Source: Coniella vitis
Lineage: Eukaryota > Ascomycota > Sordariomycetes > Diaporthales > Schizoparmaceae
Reading direction: 5' to 3'
Length of the DNA stretch: 64,000 nt
Assembly (NCBI GenBank): GCA_011317545.1
Contig: WUJK01000002.1
Coordinates: 4,216,001-4,280,000 of the forward strand
The position numbers and the translations under genes were made by a program. The stretch's first letter is position 1; every line of letters begins with the position of its first letter. The notes below the pieces were generated by a model, which saw nothing but the letters and a program-made list of their open reading frames with translations, ran no database searches and had not been told where the DNA came from. Positions 23,601-33,203 of this stretch are shown one piece after another.

Positions 23601-23802
23601 GCCGACGAACACTGGGAGAAGAGTCTCTGCTGAGAGGGCGGTCGTCGTGTGAAGATTGCGAAGCCATGGCCAAGGCGGGATAGCGGGTGCTGGACCGTGA
23701 GGGCGGATGTGATGTCAAGACATGAGAGGAAGAGCCGTGGGAAGAGCGTGAGCGTCCCGGATGGACGGGGCGTGGATTTTGAGCGGCATGCGTAGTCGAC
23801 AT
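20668..23802 (-). CDS. CM1 (centrosomin N-terminal motif) protein, microtubule-organising-centre component
   Basis: Predicted 1023-aa protein that would anchor or activate gamma-tubulin complexes at spindle pole bodies or septal MTOCs, like Aspergillus ApsB, fission-yeast Mto1 or Pcp1. Minus-strand exons are 23802-23221 and 23157-20668, with a 63-bp phase-0 intron (GTACAC..CATAG). The first 185 residues are Ser/Pro/Arg-rich. The CM1 motif crosses the junction (GLKEMEQ from exon 1, then TLHKQNFDLKLELFHRRER) at about residues 187-215. A coiled coil continues to about 275 (IRELEQRDKAIEEAVEMIVSLE). The remaining 750 residues are low-complexity with Ser/Pro stretches and an Ala run. I chose ATG 23802; an in-frame ATG at 23883 would add 27 residues. 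CM1 identity is firm; the choice between MTOC paralogues is not. Confidence 0.88.
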
Positions 23803-26800
23803 GACGGGCAGCAAACGGATTCCAGATGGAATATGGCAGATAGCAGCAGGATGGAAGGAATGTGACAGGCCAAAGACAGGCACTGACGAAAAAGAGTGCT
23901 CGGTTGTCTTGCTGTATGTCTCAGCCAGTCAGTCAATCAGTCTGTGATATGAATTCCTGGGGGCTGAGGCCACTCCATGGGCAACAAAAAGGCGTGATAC
24001 ACTTGCGGTACTCACAGTACAACAGCGGTAGTGTTAGTATATAGGAGGATGTTGGACCAGCCAGCACCCAGCAGCAGCAGCAGCACCAGCCAAGCACCTG
24101 CGTGCGTGGCGGTCTTGTTGGTGTTTGTTGGCGTCTTCTAGAGATGGCCAGGTGGACACGAGCAGCAACTGCAGCAGCAGCAGGGACTGAGATGTGATGT
24201 CTCACTGTCTCGGATTGTGAGGTTATGAGGCCAGTCTAGTGGATCATCTGTCTCTGCCCGTTGATCCTTTGCTTGCTCTTTTGCTGTCCTTGACCTGTGA
24301 TGGACGTGGCGGGCTGATCCAAGAGATTCTTGCGAACGTGGGCGTGATCGTGATCGTGATCGTGGACGCAACAATAATTGCCGGCATTATTGTCGCATCG
24401 TGGCCGTGTTGTGGCTCAATGGTGAGAAGCAGCAAAGGGAGCGAGCGAACGAACTGAGGCGCAAAGAAGCAGTGACATGCCAAGAGGTTTTCGGATTCTG
24501 GCTGGTCCAGCCACCAAAGAAGGATTACATACTATTAGTATTGCTTCCTGCCCTCGTGGCAGTCCCGAAAGGAAAAGAAAAATGAAGAGGGCCGAGGGTT
24601 GCTTCCAGTGCTTCGCCCCTACTGGACCCCCTTGTAACCTGCAGTACTAGTATGTACTCTGTCAGTCTGTATCATGTAGCAGCAGCTATCACGACAGGGA
24701 ACTGGCAGGCCTGGCAGGCCTGGCCCGCTCCTGCCCGCTCTCAACCGAAGTAGTTGCCGCGCCGTCACTGCACAGACGGCAACGGGGGTGACTTGACGGG
24801 GCCTGAATGGGCAAGCGGGCTCGCGGCTTTTGCCCGGACAGAGAAGGGGGTTTTTCTAGCTCTGCCCGCCCTGCCCGCCTAGCCAGTAGCGTCCCCTGGC
24901 CGCCTGTACTTACACAGCAGTAGCCTGTGCGTATGCAAGGTACCACCAGTACTGCACGCATGCACGCATGTACCACTGCAGCCACTGCGAGCCCGCTGTA
25001 TTATCACTAGTGCCATAAAGTAGTACCTGTACTGTGACTGTGACAATATGTGCAGTCCAGTGCAGCGCAGGAATTGAGTTTTTGTTGGCTGGGGCATTTC
25101 AGTGGCAAGCCGCTTCCTTACCCCGTGGACCGACCCCCTGGGCAGCTGACAGCCCGCCAACCCGACTGGCTGCACGCTCCGAAAATCCGCTTGACGCCCT
25201 GGACGCCCTATCACGGATCATCACGAGTCACCGTCGCTATCACGGTTGTGTTATGTTGATTGCCCAGCCAGCCAGCCAAACAGCCTGCCAGCCAAACAGC
25301 CGCTCTTCTCACCGGCCAGTGACGAGCAAAAGGTGGGGACTTTGACTCGTGGCGATCCTCTCATGACTCTGTGCGGCCCCCGTCCCAACGTCTCTTGCTC
25401 ATGTTGCACAATGAAGAATAAAAAGAAAGGACTGTGTGGCGAGGCTGTCTGTGTGTTTTCAACGAAAATGGCAAGCTAGGTTATACGTACCGTAACGGCG
25501 AGCTGCCATTGGTGCCTGCATTTCATAAGACGGTCCACGGTATCGATTCGTCTTGGACAGCTCATGGACCACTCGGTGCACCAGCCCAAGCAGCATCTAG
25601 ACGGAGGGATGCTCACATGTCACAACCCAACTCTATCGCGGCCTTCGGTAGCCCGTCATAACGCAGAGAGTAACGAGCAAGACATGGTCGCTATTCTCTA
25701 TCGGATGTTTGGCTGTCGTTCAAGGGCACCTGGGCACGTCTACAAAAGGTCGAGCCAAGAATACATGAGATTCCTGTCCCTTCAAGGCAGCCAAGGCGTT
25801 CCATCACCACCACTCGCCTCCAGACCTCTTCTCGTCGAGACATGTTTGCCAGCATTGGACTTGACCTTGGGCGCGGTGGTGTGTGCTATTGTGCACGGGT
25901 CCATGACGGATAAATCGGAGGCCGCAAGGCTGTGGACCTTGATCAAGAAGTTGGTGGCGCAGAAGGGATGCTGCGTAGTACGGATTCCTATGGTTGTGGC
26001 TGGAAGAGCTCTATACTATGTAGGGCAAAGAGCCAGAATTAAAAGGTCTGGAAGGTCAGCAGATTAAGGACTGAATATATATATAGTATGATTTTTCTAT
26101 ACCTGCTATGTGCATAATTCATAGTTGATAGTATACTGGTAGACCATCACCAACTGATATCATGAGCTGCCATAGTATCCTCTCAGTGAGGAATATACAC
26201 GCTCGAATATCTCGACTAATAGAATTGACTCATTCCAGTCAACTTCACAACCGAACCGTATTGGTGCAACAACCCGACAAGTTTCATCTTACTATGTACA
26301 GAGTGTCTCGTCTCTGCATGCCTATCTCGGGATAGCCGCCCGTCAAGTCTGCCGCTGCGTTGTGCTTTGTTCTCCACAGATTGATGCTCAACCCCGCGGC
26401 AGCCCTGGGTCAACGGTTGATAGGACGTCTAGCTTGGGATAGAACTGACAAGGACAATGGGCTTGGGTTCTCACAGACGGCGCTGTTTGTGAGCAGGGAT
26501 CCATCTATCGTCAGCCTGTGAGCGGCCTGGTTTGTCTGGGTGTTGATTTGACAGCCGGATCCTCATTCCTTTATCGGCCATTGTGTGGAATACCCTTGTG
26601 CCGCGGCTCCGGCATCACTTTCTGAACTGTCCATGATATCCACGGCCGATGCTATCAACAACGGGCCACAAGGCCACGCCATCAGCTTTGAGCAGGCATC
26701 TGGGCCGTGGCTGCTCGGTATACTGAGCCCTGTCAGCGTTGAGTTAGTTGGGTGGTTGTTTGACAGCCAAAACGAACCATCACAGCCCCATATCCTCGAG

Positions 26801-26880
26801 ATATATTCACCGTCCCGTCTCATCTTATCCCATCTTCCCTTTTTCTTTTTTCCTTTCGCCCCTTTCCTCTCCCAACCCCC
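23803..26880. other. Gene-poor 3-kb stretch
   Basis: Lies between divergent genes (CM1 protein on -, FAD oxidoreductase on +). It contains CAG/CTG-rich runs near 24070-24180, a GC-rich patch with short tandem duplications (24700-24880), an imperfect CCAGCCAAACAGCC duplication (about 25267-25302) and TACTATGTA at 26014 and 26290. A 167-codon ATG frame at 25564-26067 (+) is unrecognised and probably chance. Confidence 0.5.
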
Positions 26881-28686
26881 ATGAACTCCCTCCGAATCTA
26901 CCTCCTCTCCCTCCTCAGGCTGCCTCTTGCAGCCCTCACCATCCTCTACAACCTCTACACCGACCACGCCACCATGCTCGCCCGCGCACGCAGCCCCCCC
27001 GGCCTCCCCGTGCCCAACCCCACCGCGGCCTTCTGGCAAGACGCGCCGCCCTTCCCAGACCTCTGCAACCTGCAATCCGCCGCTGGTCCCCCCCAGACAG
27101 CGGATATCGTCATCATCGGGTCGGGCATTACGGCGGCCGCCATTGCGAGGAGTGTGCTGGCAGAGTGGGAGCGTCAAGGCGAGATATCTCCTCCTCTGTC
27201 AGCAGCAGCAGCAGCAGCAGCAACAACAACAACTACAAAAGAACAAGGAGAGGAAAAGGATGATCCATCTTCAACCCGCCGCTCCACCCACACCCGCATC
27301 CTCATCCTCGAAGCCCGCCAGCTCTGCTCGGGCGCAACGGGCCGCAACGGGGGCCACATCAAGGCCTCCCCGCATGAACTCTTCCACCGGCTCACGCACA
27401 ACGCCCACTACACCCCGCAGCGCGCCGCCGCCCTCTGCGCCCTGCAAACGGCCCATCTGGCCGCCCTCGGCGACGTCGTCCGTGCGGAAGAGCTGGAGGC
27501 CGTGTCCGAGTACCGCACGGTGCAGACGGTGGATTTCGCAGTCGATGCGGACACGGACCAGCGCCAAAAGGACCAGATGGAGGCGTATTTGCCGTATGCG
27601 CCGGCAGGGTATGAGATGAGGGCGTATACTGGCGCGGAAGCGGAGAGGGAGTTTGGAGTGAAGGCGGCGGGGTGTGTTGTCGGCGCGGTGGCGTATCCGG
27701 CTGGTGCGCTGTGGCCGTATCGGTTTGTGACGGCGTTGTGGGATGGAATGCTGCGCAAGTTTGGGGCAGCGCGGGTGCTGGGGATTGAAACGGGCACGGC
27801 GGTGGAAACGGTGCAGGTCCTTGATGGCCAGGAGGACCAGGAAGTCGAGTTTCCCTACGAGGTGGTCACGAACCGAGGCACCATCCGCGCTCGCCACGTC
27901 GTCCACGCCACAAACGGCTTCGCAGCGCAGCTTGTTCCTGGGCTGCAGGGGAAAGCATCCGGGGTCCTCTGCCACATGACGGCTCAACAGCCCGGCAAGG
28001 ACTTTCCCACGGATCCAGCGGGGAAACGCTCGTGGTCGATTCTGTACGAGCATGGCTTCGACTACATCACCCAGCGGCCTACGACTACGACTACGACGAC
28101 TACCACTTCCACATCCACTACAACAACGGGCGGGGAAATCCTCATTGGCGGCGGGCTTTTCCAGAGCGGCAGACAGGGCTTGGACATGTTTGGCGTGTAT
28201 GACGACAGCAGGACCGACCCGCTGACGCTCATGCACCTCGGCGGCGTGCTGCCCACCGTCTTCCGCTGGGGCGATGAGGCAGCTGGCCAGAGGGTGCTCA
28301 AGGCCTGGTCGGGCGTGGTAGGGTTCACGGGAGATGTGTTGCCTCTTGTGGGGAGACTGGATGCGAAGTTGACCAAGCGGGAGGTCAAAGGCACAGTCAA
28401 GAAGACGGAGCAGAGTATCACCGACAACAAGGAGAAGAGAAGCAGCAGTAAGAGTGTGGCACCTGGCGAATGGATTGCGGCCTATTTCTGCGGTGATGGG
28501 ATGGTCTGGGCGTGGCTGTGTGGCACCGCGTTGGGGGTTATGCTTGCGGGCAGTGAGGACGAGGATTTGCCTGCTGCTCCGGGAAGACCCAAGGGCGCTT
28601 TGAAAGAGTGGTTTCCGGAGGAGCTGGCAGCGAGCTGGGAGCGTTTGAAGGGGATGGATATTGCTGATTTGGCGGATGAGTTGTGA
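26881..28686 (+). CDS. FAD-dependent oxidoreductase, DAO (glycine/D-amino-acid oxidase) superfamily
   Basis: Intron-less 601-aa protein. Residues 75-90 form the N-terminal Rossmann strand and turn (ADIVIIGSGITAAAIA) that binds FAD. EARQLCSGATGRNGGHIK at about 144-161 is the second conserved segment of DAO oxidoreductases. The C-terminal FAD-contact region (GDGMVWAWLCGTALG) is near 540. The hydrophobic N-terminus (residues 4-25) could be a membrane anchor; an in-frame ATG at 26974 would remove it. Two low-complexity inserts, an Ala/Thr run at about 107-119 and a Thr run near 400-417, probably lie in surface loops. It would oxidise an amine or amino acid, but the substrate is not readable. It converges on the nitrilase gene 211 bp away. 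Confidence 0.88.
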   Translation: MNSLRIYLLSLLRLPLAALTILYNLYTDHATMLARARSPPGLPVPNPTAAFWQDAPPFPDLCNLQSAAGPPQTADIVIIGSGITAAAIARSVLAEWERQGEISPPLSAAAAAAATTTTTKEQGEEKDDPSSTRRSTHTRILILEARQLCSGATGRNGGHIKASPHELFHRLTHNAHYTPQRAAALCALQTAHLAALGDVVRAEELEAVSEYRTVQTVDFAVDADTDQRQKDQMEAYLPYAPAGYEMRAYTGAEAEREFGVKAAGCVVGAVAYPAGALWPYRFVTALWDGMLRKFGAARVLGIETGTAVETVQVLDGQEDQEVEFPYEVVTNRGTIRARHVVHATNGFAAQLVPGLQGKASGVLCHMTAQQPGKDFPTDPAGKRSWSILYEHGFDYITQRPTTTTTTTTTSTSTTTTGGEILIGGGLFQSGRQGLDMFGVYDDSRTDPLTLMHLGGVLPTVFRWGDEAAGQRVLKAWSGVVGFTGDVLPLVGRLDAKLTKREVKGTVKKTEQSITDNKEKRSSSKSVAPGEWIAAYFCGDGMVWAWLCGTALGVMLAGSEDEDLPAAPGRPKGALKEWFPEELAASWERLKGMDIADLADEL

Positions 28687-28897
28687 GTAGGAAGTTGTCA
28701 CGGCTCCGTGGCACGACTTGTGGAGAGATGAGATGGATGAGATGGCATTTATACAGCACTTGTGGCTCATTCTCCTAAAAACGTGATTTGGAAAGGCTTG
28801 CAATGGTGCTTTGAAGTGAAGGTAGTGTTGACATACAGGACCGAGCCAGGTATCTCGACTAATCTTTGGACAGCTAAGCAATCTTCCCAAACACCGC
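28687..28897. other. Short convergent intergenic spacer
   Basis: 211 bp between the FAD oxidoreductase (+) and nitrilase (-) stops. The 3' UTRs of both genes probably overlap here. Confidence 0.5.
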
Positions 28898-30387
28898 TCA
28901 ATATGGCAAAGGGCTGAGATCCAGTCCCTCGACAGAGAACTTGAACGAGTCGCTCCTATAATACGCGAGTTAGCTCAACCATTGCTCCAACAAAAGCCTT
29001 GTTGAGAGAGGGGAGGAAGAAAAGGATAAGCACCTTGAATAACTCCCACCGGCATCGGAATCCAACCGACTCCGAATACAATCCCGGAAATCCACATCGG
29101 CAAAAATGATGCCTTCATCGTCCTCCCACTGCGGCCCAGCGAGCAGATCCCCAAACGGACCCGCGATGCAAGATCCACCGCGCGAAACAAACTTGGTATC
29201 GCTGGTGGCTCGCCTTGCCGTCGTCCTCGCTTCGTTTTCCTGGACCACATCCAGCGTGTTGCCGTCATCTTGAGAACACAGCACAATCTCATTCCCATCT
29301 TCATCCAGCACCGACTTTCTCCGCTTCCTGGTCTGCTGCCCCTGTGCCTGCTGTTCTGGCGCCTGCTCACTTTCGTCCCTTCTGTCACTCCCATCGCGTA
29401 CACACATGTTACTGGTCACCACAAAGCACCGTCCTTCCACCCCAATCGTGCGCATCAGGCCCGCCCACGAGTCCCGGCCATCGGCGGTCGGACACAGGAT
29501 GAGGTTGACGTTTTGCGCGTACAGAGCCTGGCGCAGCAGCGGCATGTAGTTTTCCCAGCAAATGGCCGCGGCGAGGTTGATGCGCACCCCGCGGATGGTA
29601 GTGGAGACAGCGCGGAGGGTTGCGGCGGAGCCTTGGGCCCAGATGAGGCGTTCTGCGCCGGTCTGCGTATTTATTGTCAAGTTTAGTCCATCCCCACGAG
29701 ATGAAGTCAAGGAGAGAAAGCGAGGAGGTGAAGGAGTTGGGCGCGTAGGTGATGCACAAAGGGATTGAGAAGTGAGAACCAAAGAGTGGCGAGAAGACTG
29801 CACCATGAACGAAACCACAAAGAACAAAAGAAACATACCGGCATAACCTTCCTCCTCTTCCCAACCATGCCCTTCTTTGGACATACATATACCGCCGCAC
29901 AATACAAGCTCCCACCGGCCTTTTCAATACATCCCACGACAAGAAACAAGCCCGTTTCAGCGGCAATTGCCTCAAGCTTCTCCCTCGTTCCGTCTCCTCT
30001 TGCAGCCTTTCCTCCACTGTCATCGTTTGCTGCCTCCTCACTCTCATGGTCACCTCTCAACCGCCTCTTGACCCAGTCCTCTCCACCACCTTTACACCCT
30101 TCACCGACAATATCACCCAAATCCACTGCATTGTCCCAATACCTCAGAAACTCTTCCCGTCCCTCGGGAGAGCGGCTCCCGACAACACATCCAAATGCAG
30201 ACCCGCGCGGATACCCGCCAATGTACGCCTCGGGAAGCAGAAGGATGTCCGACTTGTATTGTTCAGCGGCGCGCACCGCAATTTGGCGAAGCTGGGCGAT
30301 CGTCGCGGCAGTAGTGGGCTGGCTTCCAGGCGAAGCAGTCGCTAGGCGGATGTAACCCGCTGCTGGTGGCGAAGTAGATGTAGACAT
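28898..30387 (-). CDS. Nitrilase-superfamily carbon-nitrogen hydrolase
   Basis: Predicted 411-aa enzyme that hydrolyses nitriles or amides. Minus-strand exons are 30387-29839, 29662-29034 and 28955-28898; introns are 176 bp (GTATGT..GCAG) and 78 bp (GTGCTT..ATAG). The Glu-Lys-Cys triad is visible: Glu53 in PEAYIGGYPRG, Lys180 in KRRKVMP, and Cys218 in AAAICWENYMP. The first junction restores KVMP-TGAERLIWAQG, typical of eukaryotic true nitrilases. Unusual is a charged low-complexity insert of about 60 residues after SNMCVRDGS (Glu/Gln/Arg-rich, QAQGQQTRKRRKSV), before the C-terminal SRGGSCIAGPFGD segment. A loop of 30 charged residues also precedes KLEAIAAETG. The catalytic class is firm, the substrate unknown. 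Confidence 0.92.
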
Positions 30388-31153
30388 GGTGGGTGTATCG
30401 TAAGAACAAGAAGCTGAAATATTGGCTGGTGATGTCCAAACTGCTCACGGAGATAAGTGACGAACAATGCTAGAGACTTTCTACATTCAAAGCTGGTCGG
30501 GTGGGGTGATTGTGCCTACTATGTATATAAGGTTTATTCACCACGAGCGCCGACCAGCGGAGGCTGCGGGCTTTGAAGCGCCTGCAAAGACGGACACGGC
30601 GATTGGGCCACGATGCACTCCCCGTTGCTGGGCTAGCCGGCGGCGATCTGTTGACCCCGCCGTCCCGCCCGCCCTATCTTCTTACCGCAGAATGTACCCC
30701 TTGGGTGAGTCACGGGCTCTGAAAGCTTAGCATATCTAAGAACCACAATACATCCAAGAAGAACAACGTTCAAATACAATCCCCAATCCGCTCACGGAGC
30801 CAAGCCGGCCATGGGCAACTGTGACCCATCTTGGCTGGCCTCACCAAAGGGGACGTCGGAATGCGCAAGTGCGCGTGAGGCATCAGGCCGACATGTGATA
30901 AGGAAACCCGCAGGAAGTTAATTGCTTGTTTTTACTGTAACAAAAGTATTTGGGTATCGAAGCCGTTGACAAAACCATAACACCGTAATCATCCATGCCG
31001 CAGTCTGGTGCTGCAAAAACCGTGTAACAGAAAGGGACAAAGGAAAAGAGGGTTTTGAGGTGACTGACGAAGCCACATTCACATTTCATCGGGTGTGTGT
31101 CCATTGCTGTTTCAATGCGTCGACGTTTTCGACCTTACAAGTGACCACAGCAA
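30388..31153. other. Intergenic stretch upstream of the nitrilase
   Basis: Contains the nitrilase promoter, including a 9-mer TACTATGTA at 30517-30525, and the 3' flank of the Ser-rich gene. No coding content was recognised. Confidence 0.5.
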
Positions 31154-32224
31154 TCACGACTCGCTTGTAACAGGCATTGGGCCACCCCCGATGCTGCCGT
31201 TGAGACTATCGGCGCGGGCGTGTCCAGGAACCAAGCCCGTCACAGAGCGCTCGGCAATAGATCTGGCTGTAGTCAAGCCCGGGCTTGTTGGCTGCCCGTC
31301 CAGATTGGCACTAAGCACCGACAATGGCAAGGACTCGCGGCTACCGCCAAATTGTGAAGGAGGTAGTGCGCGTACTGACGCATGGTCAAAGTCCGTCTCC
31401 CAGGACCGACGCCTACGGCGCTGGGTAGACGAGGCCAAAGTCAAGATCGAGATATTGTCGTTAAGCAAGTTGTTTGCGATAATGGCGCTGTAGGTGGCAG
31501 GGCGGTAAGCGCTGCGGGTATTGCGATCGGTGGATGGCATGGCCGTGACGAGGGCCTGTGGTTGCGAATACTGCACGGGTTCACCATTAGGATGGTTCGA
31601 TGGCCCCGTCGTGACAAGTCTGGGAGGAGCATTGGGGTTGTTGGCTGTATTGCCGCCGTTATTGGCGGCCTGACCAGGCACTAAGCCGTTCGTCATGTGC
31701 GACTGGATTGTCGAGAGCGTGGTGGCTACGGAGCGTGCCGAGGGAGCGGGTGACGAGAAGGTGCTGTCGGGCCGTCGCGGATCGGTGGCCGTAATCATGG
31801 TACCGGCAAGCGAGGTGCCACCATATGAAGGGGCGGTTGTGGGCGGACGGCCATCGTGATCCGCTTCACCATCCATATCAGTATGGGCGCGGGTCGATGG
31901 ACGGCCGCTCGCAGTGGACAGGATGGAATGTCTGTTGTTGTCGAGCTGCTCAACCGAGTGAGAGGCAGCATTGGGAGAGGAATCGGAGCGGTTGTCGAGG
32001 CCTCCAACGGTAGAACGGCGAGACTGGGTATACGCATCGATAGAGGGCGAGTGGGAGGTAGTATCGTCGTTATTGTTACCAGAATCATTATCTGCGCGCC
32101 GCGAACCCAGGTGGCCAGACTGAGGATACGGATTGTTGAGGCCCTTTGTTCGCTTCATCTTCTGGTTGAGCTTCTTGACCCATTTGGTGAATGGTTTGCG
32201 CCGGTCGGTAGGCTCGGCAGCCAT
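31154..32224 (-). CDS. Fungal-specific disordered Ser/Asn-rich protein, function unknown
   Basis: Intron-less 356-aa frame starting at ATG 32224. A basic N-terminus (RRKPFTKWVKKLNQKMKR) is followed by about 200 residues of Ser, Asn, Thr and Pro without predicted fold. Near residues 240-300 comes the only conserved-looking block: TYSAIIANNLLNDNISILTL, then QRRRRRSWETD and SQFGGSRESLPLSVLSANLD. From memory, proteins with this block occur across Pezizomycotina and have been labelled as cation-channel-like by automatic annotation. I see no membrane segment, so I do not support that label. It shares a divergent promoter region with MLH3. Confidence 0.75.
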   Translation of the reverse strand: MAAEPTDRRKPFTKWVKKLNQKMKRTKGLNNPYPQSGHLGSRRADNDSGNNNDDTTSHSPSIDAYTQSRRSTVGGLDNRSDSSPNAASHSVEQLDNNRHSILSTASGRPSTRAHTDMDGEADHDGRPPTTAPSYGGTSLAGTMITATDPRRPDSTFSSPAPSARSVATTLSTIQSHMTNGLVPGQAANNGGNTANNPNAPPRLVTTGPSNHPNGEPVQYSQPQALVTAMPSTDRNTRSAYRPATYSAIIANNLLNDNISILTLASSTQRRRRRSWETDFDHASVRALPPSQFGGSRESLPLSVLSANLDGQPTSPGLTTARSIAERSVTGLVPGHARADSLNGSIGGGPMPVTSES

Positions 32225-33203
32225 TGTGGCATGTGGTAGAGGCGCGGATGCGGCTGTGCACCCAGCAGAGTTCGAGCAAGAGTAAGTGGAAGCAGTTGGC
32301 GGTAGTTGAGCCTTGTGACTTGAGAACTAGCGATAATACGAGGTGAGGGCGGCGATGACGGGTGGTTTGCGTTTAGACGAGACAAAGCAGCCGCGACGGC
32401 GCAAATTGACGAGATTGCGTGACGATGGGCGGTTGGCGAAAACAGATACTGAGCTCTGTAGCGTTGCAGGTTGGGTGATCGGCGATGCAAAGGGGAAAAG
32501 AGATTGTGAAGAACAGATGAAAGAAGAATTGAAGAGGATGAAAAGGGAAACTGACAGAAAAAGGGTGCGATGTAAATTGGAGAAGGAGCAAAAGGGCCGC
32601 ATTAGAGGCAGAGGCCGGCACGCTAGGCTGTGGCACGCTAATCAAGTGCAGGAAGGCACAAGGCACAAATGGGATTTCGGGCAATTGGGCCAACAAAGCC
32701 GATCGCTCGGGCCAGGTGCGAGTAGATAGTACCGGCCGATACTGCAAATGGACGGGGATCAGCAAGTATAGCTACTCCGTGCCCATGCTGCCCACCGCAT
32801 CCGGCCTGAGATGATGTCGTGGGATCTGCTGGCCCTGGGCTGGCCCGGTCTGGGGAAAGCGTCCAGGGTTGGTATATATGTACATACATGGTAGTGGTGT
32901 CGTTCAGGGCTGACATCCGCTGACGTGAGTCCTGAACAGCCCCAACTCTTAGAATTCGTGCCGCTGGAACTTCCCGATTGGCCAGCCCTCTTCAGCGGGT
33001 CACCTGACGTCATGCAGCCCTGTGCAGCCCTGTAGGACTCTGTAGGACTCTGTAGCACTCTCAGGGGCCTTGTAAGTGTTGTACCTCGGCCCAATCCTTT
33101 TGCTTATCAACAACTTCATCGCTCTCGACATCGTTTTCTCAACTCTACCTTGGACAGTTCATATCCTCTTTTGGACCTTGAGCCTTCGCCATGTGATCCC
33201 GTC
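32225..33203. promoter_or_regulatory. Divergent promoter region (Ser-rich protein / MLH3)
   Basis: 979 bp between two divergently transcribed genes. Closest to MLH3, 33014-33063 is a five-unit imperfect 10-bp tandem repeat (GCAGCCCTGT, AGGACTCTGT). The left half is purine-rich and is probably the leader of the minus-strand gene. Confidence 0.5.
33014..33063. repeat. 10-bp imperfect tandem repeat, 5 units
   Basis: Units read GCAGCCCTGT twice, AGGACTCTGT twice, then AGCACTCTCA. It ends about 140 bp before the MLH3 ATG, so it lies in the promoter or leader. Confidence 0.8.

Noticed and set aside
22823..23683. 286-codon + frame over the CM1 gene
   Set aside because: It runs across the CM1 motif, coiled coil and intron on the other strand; Ser/Arg-rich shadow without domains.
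25564..26067. 167-codon ATG frame on +
   Set aside because: No recognisable family, no codon or intron support, in a gene-poor stretch; left as a possible chance frame.
27271..28890. 539-codon open frame antisense to the FAD oxidoreductase
   Set aside because: Shadow of a GC-rich coding gene; the sense frame carries the FAD-binding motifs and the antisense product has none.
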